Shown: positions 39,255 through 51,200 of the stretch, piece by piece
How positions within the stretch are numbered: position 1 is the first letter of the stretch
How the letters are laid out: every line of letters begins with the position of its first letter
Assembly: GCA_037903475.1 (NCBI GenBank)
Contig: JBAJFG010000287.1
Coordinates: 310,001-374,000 of the forward strand
DNA from: Ancylostoma caninum
Lineage: Eukaryota > Nematoda > Chromadorea > Rhabditida > Ancylostomatidae
Length of the DNA: 64,000 bases
Reading direction: 5' to 3'
Position numbers and translations under genes: made by a program
The notes under the pieces: model-generated
Seen by the model: the letters and a program-made list of their open reading frames with translations, nothing else
Databases searched by the model: none
Told to the model about the DNA's origin: nothing

Positions 39255-42200
39255 TCAAATAGTGGCGTGGTTGGAGAAGAACTCCTTCAACGAGGTCTGC
39301 GATACACGAGTCTTCCATCGGAGATGCCGCTCGATGTATTCCAGGTGTTTGGACATTTTTGGCCCCCAGTCGTTTACTAACGAGCGAACCTGAACACTAT
39401 CCATCCGGCTTTTCTCACTGGTAAAACTGAGGTCATCGAACCTGATTAAGCTCGTCGAGTGTCCTGATGGAGTGAACTATGATCCTGGACGCCGGCTGCG
39501 GCTTGGCCTCATCCACTGAGAACAGCAGTCGCCTCTCTTCCGTCGTCATCTTGCCGATTTGCGTCCACAGGGCTTTCCGGAATTTTGCGTTGTAGTGCAG
39601 CGAGAAGTCCGACTGAAACTCTTCTTATACCTTCCTTAGTAATTTGTTTTTTGAACGGAAGTTTGAGCAGTAATCAGTCTTCGCCTGGAAAAAAATAACC
39701 AATAGTGCCGGTGGAAAATTGGTACCCCACGTTTTTGGCTACGTTCTAGCAACGCCAGTATCTGCTTTCTACAAAGACGGTGATGGCAAGGGTACATTTG
39801 GTATGCTGATTAAGAATATAGCGCTTCCGTTTGGTTACATTATTCATGCTGTTGAGATCACAAGTTGTGATTTCTTCTTCTAAAACTATGCGAAGCACCA
39901 CAGCGGATTCCGGGTAGAAAAGTTCAGAAGATTTCGCTCGAATTTGGTAATTCTTGTCGATTTCAGCAGAATCGAGTGGAATTTACGCGAGAAATAAGAA
40001 GTCTTCTCGAATCTTCATTTAAATTTGAGCAAATACTCCTTAATTTTATAAGAAAAAGGCGAATTTTGCTCGAATCTTTACTTCTTGTAAATCCGGGCAG
40101 AATCTGCTAGAATTTATCAGAAAAGTAAGCGAAATCTGCTCGAATCCGTACTAGATTTTTCTTATTTCCCGCTCATTCTTCTGGTAGATTCATTTTTCAC
40201 TAATCATTGTCGCTGCGTTTTCATATGCAAACGTGGGAGTATGAAAAAAAACATATATATATATCAATATATCACTATATATCATCACTATACCACAATA
40301 TATCACTATAATATATCACCTGTTATAATTACAAAAAAAAACCTGTGATTTCATTTAGTTCATATAAATATTCTGATGACATGGGGAATATTCACCATCC
40401 TAAAGGTTGAATGCAAGCAAAAATATGTTCCAGGATGCAGCATTTCTGTTTCGGCCTAATGCCGGTGTTGCCGTGCATGCCCGATGCAGACGAAGGTTCA
40501 CCTATCGCACTGGTCAATGGCAATTTGCACGTGTTTTACAGTGAATTCGCTTACATTTCGGACGATGTTTGCGTAAATCTGAGTGAGATTCATTTTTTAA
40601 AGAATTACACGTATTTTCCGCACGAATTCGGGGAATATTTCGTAGAGAAAAGACGCGAAATCTGCTTGAAAGCGCACCGATTCTGTTTGAATTTTTCACC
40701 TGAGTTATGTGCTTGTGTTTCGTATATTTTTGTGTAGTCAAGGACACGAACCTGTAACGTGGAGGCGAAGATGGCGGCGTTTTTCGTGGCGACGATCTGC
40801 TTGGCAGCCAGCCTGATGACGCGGTCGGCGTGTGAGCACGCGGCCAGCTGCACAGCGGTTGACCAGAGGCTGCCGCGACTCTTCAGCTGCGCCTCCAATA
40901 ATGACTCCTAAAAGCAACTCGTACCTTATATTGGACTTTCTATTTGCACATGGTGATGGTTGCTCACCTCTCGCGTGACGTTGTGGGTGAAGAAGTAGTG
41001 ACAGACGGCTGTCACCTGTTTGTGGACGTCATCGTGTAGCGAGTTCGGGAACAGCATCCAGCGTCGCGCCTTGAATCAACAAATAAAAACAATCATCTGT
41101 GATCAAGCGAATGAGTAACGCTTAACATCTAGAGAACCCTAAAGAGCTTCGAACTCATCAGGTCAAATGGCTGTTTCAAAAAGAGGGTGAAATGTGAAGC
41201 CAGCACCCAGGAAGGGTACGGGTTATTTGGAAAAAGCTTGTTCTGGAAGTTTTCCTTGTGCACGAGACTAAAACTTCTGGAATTCAAACCGAATCACATA
41301 GAACAGTCGCTGCTCTCACCTGCGCTTGATGGTCGCAAGTGGGGAGATTGGTCATGCACCTGAGATGGTAAAGCTTTGACAACCTGAAAGTGCAACAGTA
41401 AATGAATGAATTTAGAATTCATAAGAAAGGTCCTGAAACTACCGAGTGGGGTCGATCAACCACAGAGCGGCGAGCTCGGTATCCGTCTGACTTTCGTCCA
41501 GGAGCCTATCGAGCTGCGCCACAGCCGGAGCTAGGTAGAGCTGCAGCTCCGGCAGGTTCACCCCTCGGAACGAGTCGAATAGCCGATGGATCGCGTTCAA
41601 TCCTATCAGCGAGACACCCAAGTCTGTCTCGTCGGCCAGGTACCTGATAAAAGATTAGAGATTAAGGAAAAAGCAGCACAAATAACAAAGTCTCAAGTAT
41701 TCTTACAATACACCGTGTCGTATTCTTCCGACTTACATAGACGCTGGCATAACATTTGGCAATGAGCAAGCTCCCTTCGTGCTCTGTTCTTCTTTTTGAA
41801 AAATTCTTGCTTATAATTCAGTACATAATTATTTTCTAGTGAACATTTCCACTCGAATTTCCAAAAATGCAGATTTCACGAGAGGATTTTCGAAAGTTGT
41901 ATCTTCAAATTGGACGTACGTACTTTGAGTGGAAAAAAAATCGAGAATTCTGCGCCCACGGCTTCGGGACCCTCTGATTATTTTTTTATACTCGTCACTA
42001 GCATCGATGAAGTTTGGATTCTTTGATCTATTCCAGAATCATCTCGAGCAAGCTAATATGCGACAATGACGGTCGCCGGGAAGGTATGGAGGCATCACCG
42101 GGATCGGGATTGCAAGTCTCACAAGTTTGCCTCGCAAAATAAAGTTGTTCTATATTTGCTCAGTTTAATTCTTCTTTTTTATTACTACCTTTTGAATGCT

Positions 42201-45200
42201 CATTTCCGCTCAACTGAATCAACAATTGTTTTTTTTTCAACAGCTTCATTTCTAAAACTCAGAGTGACTGGGTCTCCCCTTCGATGGAGTTTCATTCCGT
42301 TTCCCCTCCTGATCGCCTGTGGTATAAGAGCACAGATATGATATTTGTTCAAACTGCACAGTTAGAGTTGGGTTTGACAATGGTGGCTGGATTTATTAAA
42401 ATTTTTCTTCTAAAACGGACCAAATTCAAAAATAATTATGAACTTGTTTACGTGTCGGACTGTTAATTAATTATTACTCAACAAAGTTTGACTGTGTTAT
42501 GGGAAGCGAACCTAAGAATTACAGTAAGAAAGAATTATTTGCAAAAAAATCTGCTACAAAGCACAGAGAATGCGAGACTATTTCCGTATAAATGCTTGCT
42601 ATATTTGCGTATGAATCTACACTAAACTCACCCTAATATGTACACGAACAACTGTGGTAGATCGGAGTGGGCCAGGAACGTTTCAGCATCGACCAGGATC
42701 TGCATGCGAGATTTGGCCGGAATTTCGAGGTAGTTTTGGTGTAACTGAAGTGGTAAAATTAACTTCATATCCTGATTGAATCAATGTTGTTAAGCTATGC
42801 ATAGTGCCAGTTAGTCTTTGGAAATTCTGGAAGCGTCTATTCCTAATAAAGACGGAACCCCAGAGCCCATTTCTCGGATATCTTTGGTTATATAATTTAG
42901 GTAGAACGAAAACTCACCAATCTTGCAATCATTTTCCAATTCGTGATGTCATAGTTCACTCTGTAGGGATAAACCCAATTCGGATTCGCGAGAACTGCCT
43001 GGCTTGGTGTTAGCTCGACGTCGACAAACGAGACGCTTCGATTCTTCAGCCAGAACTGTCGTACCACCTAAAAGTTCCCATGGAGCTTTGGATTTCAGCC
43101 GGAGTCGGACTGCATACCTGCCCTTCCGTGCTCTTCACAGATCCGAAGGTGTAGCTGAACGGTATGCTCCAGAGATCACTTGGTTTAGGGGTGTGACGCG
43201 GTTTGCGTAGCTCTTCCCTGCGGGCGTCTATGGATATGCTTGATGAGGGAGGAGTGGCTGTTGTGCGGTGCTGAGACAAGAGAAGACATCGAGAACAAAA
43301 GGCAAGGTTACCCCACATGTCACTCCATATGGCCAGGAACAGACCTTTTTGGCTTTTCTCCGACCATGTTTCCGTTTTTTCTTCATCGGCTCAACATTGT
43401 CCGTGGGCAGGTACTCGAACAGAGCATCGTTGAAGGGTGTGGTCCCTTGGTCGTCGTCACGTCGACTTCGAGTTGTCCTGAGCCCATTTGAGTCATTCTT
43501 CAACTCACTGGGAGGGAAATTGTCAGTTCTTCATGCACAAATTAGGAAATATGCTAGCTCACTTGTCGCTGTCCTTCAGAAACGCCTTGTGGTAGTGGTC
43601 GTCACATCGCCTCTGTGTTACGGTGATCATGTCATTATGATAGTTGCGGCTAAAATAAATTATTTCACTAAGGAATCAGTGGCGGAAGGAATCAACTCAC
43701 ATAATGCTGAGTTCTGGAATGCCCTCGTTTACCAGCCATCCCTCCATGACATCGCTGAGCCGCTGCTGCTCTGCACCATGGTCAGCATAAGCGGGCATGC
43801 TCTCCCACAACTCCTGCCTCGACACAGACCGGTAGGCGTTTTTTCGGAGGTACCTGTGGAAGATTGTGGGCTATTGAATCAGTGAGATTAGGGATACAGC
43901 ACAATAGGGGCTACCTGCGAACGCCAGATCGGAACTCGAAGTCGGAGACCAAGTCACGGATCATATTGACCATCACGCATCCTTTGGTGTAGAGGTGAGT
44001 TCCATGAAAGGACTGCTCAACCTCTTGTTCAGTGGTCAGAGGTCGCACTAGCGCTGGACGGTCCAGGGTAGACTAAAAGGCATTTTGTCCCAAGGGGTAA
44101 AATATTCACACCTTTAGACTAAATTCATTCCTAAAAATGGGTCTTTTTGGCAGTAATACTGTAAGTACTATAAAAATGTTAAAAACATTATACATTGTGG
44201 CGCTCATCCTCGATGACGATGCGTCTATTCGTACTGCGACGCGGCTGTGAATTCTCGCACGTCTTGCACGTCCTCACTGTCACATTGGGGTCCTTAGTGG
44301 GTTGAGAGGAAAGCCTACTTCTAGGACGCATAAGAAGTCCCATGTTAGAGCGTGTCAGGACATGTAGGACATGAGAGAACCGCAACGCATCGGTGTTGCG
44401 CCTCAAAGTGGCGATAGTAGATTCAGCATGGATAAATGAGGTTGACTGCTTGCATATATGATAAACTCCAAACAGTTTTGTGCCTACCAGATTCACACCC
44501 ACTCATAACAGTGATATTAATTTTGTACAGTGCGGCTCAATCATTTTTGTATCAAAGAAAACAGTTACTCTGGTCTGCCGCGCCGCATTACCTACGCGGT
44601 CTGGCAGACCAGCCGGGCACTGCGGCTGTCGGGCGGGGTTTTCCATGATTTTCTTTGTGTCATTGCCTTTATTTGATTAAAATGCTTAGATGAAAACAGA
44701 AGGAAAACACCAGTAGCACCAAGGCCCTACAATTAGCCCGCCTAGCTGGTCTACCGCATCGCGCGAGTGATGAGACGCGGCAAACCAGATAGGCTGTTTT
44801 CTGTGGTGCAAGAATGATTGACTGACACAATAAGGGCACAACATATTTGATTGAACATTTAATTGAATTAATTCATTTGATTTTCTAACCCTTTCAGTCT
44901 TGATTGCATTACTCTAGATAAAACCAACTGTGACGTGTGCCACCCACCTGTCTCCTAACTAGTTGACACAGCCGAGTCAGGTACTCATTCTCCGTGAGCT
45001 TTGGGTGCTCCTGCTCGAGAAGCTGGTAGACCATGTACGTCGCGAAGCCTTCGTTCAGCCACAGGTCGGACCAATCTCTCATTGTCACCAGGTTACCGAA
45101 CCTGAGGAAGAGATTACAGTATTTGCCGTCAAATACCGTTTGAATCCACAGAGTCGTAGGCTACTAACCATTGGTGGGCGATTTCATGCGTGATGATCTT

Positions 45201-48200
45201 TTCAATCCGATACTCGTGATAGAGGCGGTCCACCGTCATGTTTAGGCTGTCTAAATTGGGTAATTTTGTAGGAGTCAATGATCCCTTGAGCTGATGGAGC
45301 TAACCTTCAAGAGAGCTGTCCAGTAGCAGCGATTGTTTGTCAAAAACGATGAGACCCCAGTTTTCCATTCCACCTACGGGGAAACTGCGCGCCGCTATGA
45401 AGTCCATTTTAGGTAGTGGGTAAGGAACCTGAAAATTTTCTTCAGTTTCCAACCTAGGGACCAAGCGAATAGTGGAACTTTGCGGAACAGCGACCACTGA
45501 GAAAGCCGCTCAGTCCAAATATTAAGACAGTTACGTATGGCTCGGTTGAGCTGTGTTTATACTTCATCGCAGCGGTGATTGCGTCGGGCGACGACAAGAA
45601 AATGCGTGACATGCAGGGAATCCCAAACGGCCATGTGCAAGGGGCGGGACCGCGGTGCGGCGTGACACTCGGGTTCTCTGCTGCAGACAGGAGACAACCA
45701 AAGCCACATGCACAAACTCTGTCTCTGCCCAAGAGAGCCGTGTCGCGTCCCGCTCCTTGCACACGGCCGTTTGGTGTTTCTTGTAACTGATAGCGAAGGT
45801 AAGTAGTAGGATGTAGACTGGAATAGGTGTAGAAGGAAGGAAACAACTGTAAATCCTACTGCAAAAATTGACAAAATCGTCGCATCACGCCTGCTAGAAA
45901 AAAAAACGATGCGTATCTCTCCCTTCGCTTCATTTTTGAATGGAAAAAGTATAAACAGCAGGCAACGAATATTTGCGACGCACCATCGTGAGGAATACCA
46001 CCAATTAGCACATCGTGACCATAGTATGCGAATGCTTCCGGATGGGACCGGCCTCCTTTGAGTAATTAGCATGTGCGTGGGGTCGGCGCGACGATGTGTA
46101 CAGTGGACGTCAGTGATGGTGGCCCATCTGCGGCCTCGACAAGGACGCTGCGCAACCGTTCCGCGGGCACCGGGATCGGTGTCGTTCGCCATCGGAATGC
46201 TATCCTAGGTGCTTTTCTTCCCGATTCGATCGAAAATCCTAGAAAAGGGTAGAAAAGCTGCTAGAAATAACATAACAGCACCAAAACACATCGGCTATGG
46301 CGCGCGCGGCGCGGTTGCGCGGCGTCCTCCTCGAGGCCGCAGGTGGGCCACCGCCATTGACATCCACTGTACACATTCTTGCGTTGTATGCAGTATCTCT
46401 CTGAGTTTTCCGATTACGCCCGGAGAGATTCTGCGACGAGCAGATTTCATCAATATCAACAAGACCATTCCACATTACGATGCTATTTCATTTATTCATT
46501 CGAATACAACGTATAAGACAGTCGTGTAAAAAACTAACATAACAAGAAACAGCCATGACACTGAAAATAAAATTAAAGAAACTTATGACCTGAGTAAGAT
46601 TTTTGCCATTCTCCGTTTGAAAGAGGCCAAGGATCCGATGACCCCAGTGGCCTTAATCAAACGAACATAAGCTGAGCCGGCTCTAACGGTAAAAAAATTT
46701 AGCTCTGACCGTGGTTTTAGGGCGCTGAAAGTAAATTTTCATTGACCCTCCGCGAGTGATTGACGGTGCTAATGTGAAAAATTGCGAAAAATTAACTGCG
46801 GATTTTCCACTTAATAATTTATGTACCATGCAAACATCATAAAACTCCCTCCTTGACTCAAGGCTAGAAATATTAAAGTATTTATTCCTAATTTTGGCAT
46901 TAGGAATTCTAGAATAGAGAAAGCCCCCTTTACGAACCAAAACCTTCCTTGTGTAGTTGTTCTGGATTTTCTCTAACATTGCAATGTCCTTCTTTTTATG
47001 GGGGGAGAAAATAACCGTTCCGCTTTCAACCAGTGGTCTAACGTAGATTTTGTAAGCTCTGAGCAGGACTGCGCTATCCTTGGTGGAGAGGGCTTTGAAT
47101 ATTTGGTATGAGCGATGGAAGGCCTTCCTATATAGCTCTCTGTAATGCGAGATGAAGTCAAGTTTGTTATTGTAAAGGAATCCCAGATCCCTAACATCCG
47201 TAACCGTTTCAATTGAATGCCTAGACATTTTGTAATCAGTAGCCAACGTGGAAGAACCAAGCCTCATATGAAAAGTTTTCTTCGGAGAGAGCGGAATCTG
47301 CCAACTTTTTGACCACAGATACAAGGAATCAATTGCTGCTTGTACTACGGCTAAATCTTTTTTATGTCGTCAGCATACTGCTTACAAATTACGCCTTTAT
47401 CCTCCAGAATACCTCCCAATTCGGCACAGAAAAGATTGAAAAGAATAGGTGATAAGACACCACCTTGAGGTACTCCGCTCCGAGTGACAGAGAATGTTGA
47501 GTTAACACGTACTTGGAAGGTCGTATCCTTAAGAAATCCTTCCAGCCACTTACAAATATTTGGATGAAAACCCATTTGTCTAATTTTAAAAATGAGCTTC
47601 TTGTGGCTTACCCTATCGAAAGCTTTAGCAAAGTCAAAGTATATCACATCTATGGACTTTTTTCTGTCTAAAATCAAGCTCCAGTCGCTGAGGGATTCCA
47701 GCATGTTTGTAGTAACTGACTTACCACTAACAAATCCATGCTGCGACTTTGATATTAAAGAATTTGTCTCAATGTGTCTAAGCATATGAGATTTAAGAAT
47801 TTTTTCGAAAAGTCGGCAGAAAATTGATGTAATACTTATAGGCCTGTAGTTGCTTGAATCAGACGATGGGTGTTTTTTCAAAAGTGGGGTTACATAGGAA
47901 TGGTTCCACAGTCTAGGAATTTCCGAGAACATTATTGACTGGTTGAAAATGTAAGAAAGGGGGTATGCAATAGTATGAGCAACATTTCTGATGAATAAGA
48001 AAGGGATTCTATCAGGTGTAACAGAATAGAAATGTGGCCATTTGACTAGGTGTTCGTAAACCTCAGGCGCATCAAAGTGTGGGAAATCACTTTCATTGGC
48101 TACAGGCTCAAGATGATAGGCAGGAATGATCCCATCATCTTCAATGAAGACGGTGTTTCATTTTTAACACTGATATTTTTTTTCAATTTTTTTCACAGTA

Positions 48201-51200
48201 CTTCTACCGTAGACTAGAAAAACGGTATTATGGCATAGAATGTATAATATTTTCGTTGGATAGTCCTTTAGAAAGAGCTTATGCATTTTTTCCGGAGCAA
48301 GTGACGGTAGTGCCCACGTTCCTTCCCCCTCTGTGTTACCTCCAGTTCGTCTTCCATCCGATCGAACATCACCGGCGAGAAATTGGCGGCGAATCGGGCG
48401 GAAAGAAAATCCTCCGGATGCGTCCATACGGCAAGAGGTAGGTTCCGCTCGGTGCGCATTTCCAGCGGCAGCAGCTCTCCTGAGAAACTTCGTTTAAAAG
48501 TTTTCAAAAGCAATGCATAGGAAAGATTACTAACCGATAGCGAATGCGAGTAAGTAGGTAGACATAGGCGGCGTTTCATGGAACGTTGTGGTGACTACAC
48601 CTTCACTTCTTCGCTTTTGCCCGCTTTTGGGCATATTCGACAGGACAACGTACTTGGAGTGGTGGAGCACGGAAATGTTGAATGTAGCCTGAAAGGAGAA
48701 GCATAGCTAGACTTATTCCAGCCATGCTGTTCCACTAAAATACGATCTGGATCAAAATCAGGTCTCTACCTTTATCCCCGGATCATCCCAACACGGTACG
48801 AACGATCTGGCCAGTGCTGGCTCAAATTTTGTGCTGAATGAGCTGACCACTGAGTTGTTGGCCTGGAAGCGAAAACGAGGAATCGGATGGAGGGAAAATT
48901 ATTTTGAAAGGATGAGGAGCTAAGTACTCCAGCTGAAGCTTATTTCGTAGTGCTGATATAAGGAGGAAAATAAGAGTTAAGTAAACAAGTAAAGCGCCAA
49001 GGTTTCAGAATTTCGATTGAATCTGAGGAAACTAACAATCCGCAATAAACCGAATGAATATCTGTCTACCAGTACGGACACAGGAGGAGGAGCCCCCTCC
49101 CCCCCCAGAAAAATAGGTCGCCAAATTGTCGAAAATGGCTTACAAAATGAATAAAAACGTTGTATTGGTGTCGTTTTAGTTGTTAATTTTATTATTACGT
49201 CCTGAATATAAGAATTAACTTTCATTGGTTACTTAATGTCATAAGTAATATTTTTATTTTCCGACCACGAAGAGTCCAATTTTTTCCCACGTGCCCGCCC
49301 TTCTCCTTCCTTCTGCGTCCGCAACTGCAGCCTACATCTCGGATCCACTAGGAATTACTATATCTATGAAATGGGATGGAAAAAATGAAAAATAAAAAAA
49401 AACCAGGGTAACAGGCACGACAATCAGTTCTTGTTCACTATGATTTTTGAAGCGGTCAGTCAGGCAGTTACAGCGGAAAAATTCCTTGATGGTTACTATG
49501 GTTACTGTTCTCAGAAAATCAGAAATCTGAGCTTAATCCCACTGTGTTGGTTAATCATTCGTGCGTCACAGAATACTTCCCGTCTAGCCTGCCGCGCCGC
49601 ACCACCTACGCGTCGCGGAAGGGCAGCTGGACGCTCTGGCTGTCAGATGGTGTTTCTCATCCTTTTCTTCGTGTCTTTGCCTTTTTTTCCAAACTGCTTG
49701 TGTGAAAGTTTGAGCAAAACATCAATATCGACAGTGGCCGAAAATCAACGCACCCAGCTGGTCTACTGCGTCGCATAGGTGCTGCAGCGGGGTAGACCAG
49801 ATGGCAGGATTCTGTCATGCAAAAGTGACTTACCGACATATTATGAAACGCATTGTGATATTAGTTTTGCTTAGCGAAACTACAATACACCTTTGGAAAT
49901 CACGCACCGAGTCGACTTCGTAGTAGCAGTGAAGTCCCCCATCTTCTTCGCAGATTGTGCTGTTGTACTCCATCTCGAGGAGGTATCTGTAAGCAAAACA
50001 TCCAAAGATATCCGCAAATATTTTAAGAGCTTTGGCAAAGAGAAACCAACCGTCCTCGGTTTAGCCGCTCCTTTAAAACTAAGCGAGCCAACTTTTTCTG
50101 ATCTTCTCTTTTCAACGTCTTCGGATAGACCCTTTTTCCTGGAGGTGTAGCTATCCCTAGGATTTGCAAACCTTGGTTGGGTACTTTCTTACCTTCTCGT
50201 CTTAGACGTATTCTCTCAATGTTCACACGAGTGCCGACATGGAAGAGGATCTCGTCGTCCGTCGAGTTCCCAAACGACTCCAGATGCACTGTCAAACTGC
50301 CACGTATGACCTTCTGGCCAAACTGGGTCAAATCCAACTGGAAAGTTCCTGATTTTGAAAAGGATTTTGGCAACTGGCCGCTGAGTTCAATCAAACATAC
50401 GCTGAGGTCATAATGAAGAGGTAGGGTGTGCGTGGGCAGCGGCACGAGGAGGACATCCTGCTTCCTCTTCTCGTGCCGCGCATGCAGCTCCTCCATGAAC
50501 TCGTAGGACTCGAACGCCGGAGGAGCCACATCCATCAGTGTGAAATTCCGTTGAGGTTCAAGCTAAATAAAACCATAAGACCAAGGATTTGAGTATAAAT
50601 GAGACATGGAACAAATTTGTGAGTGACATGCTCGCACTCAAGTAGCCAACACCAGGGGACGCACCGGAATCAGACGGTCACGAGGAGCTAGCGAGGTTAG
50701 AAGGAAGCGAGTAGACGGTTTCATGGTAGTCAGCAGCGTTACATCGTCACTCGGGAGGTTAGTGGTAGAGGGTGAGGAGGACGGACGTGTTATGATGTAG
50801 ACCAACTTAAAACGAAGACATGGACGAGCTGGCAATGTGAGCCAGAAATGAGGGGGTTAGTACCTCGTCAGCGGCGGTGTTGTTGTTCTCGTTCTGCTCC
50901 GACAGCCAGTGCCCGATCAGAAACGCGAGGAACACCGCCAGTATGAAGACGGCGTGTATCAGAAGCACGATGATGCATCGTCGTGCGTAGTCCGGCTTCC
51001 GATGCGAGATCGACGACAAACCCGAGATCAGCGAGTCTGAAAGCTCTGAAAGGTAAGTCAGTTGGGAGTTGAAACTAAATAGGGAAGAAAACTAGTAATT
51101 CTGGGAAGATATCCAGGTATTCTGGGCCTATACGTGTTCATTTGCTATTGGGAGAACAAATTGCAGTTATGCAACAGTTTTAGGGGTAATTACCCATTCT

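Noticed and set aside
39613..39684. An in-frame TAA (39625-39627) seems to interrupt aminopeptidase exon 23 if the exon starts at the acceptor before 39684.
   Set aside because: A closer TTTCAG acceptor at 39613 skips the 24-codon segment with the stop, keeps phase and gives a better fit to the M1 C-terminal domain. The gene is therefore intact.
45454..46192. Long overlapping frames of up to 211 codons on the minus strand.
   Set aside because: They run through GC-rich inverted-repeat elements whose symmetry creates open frames on both strands.
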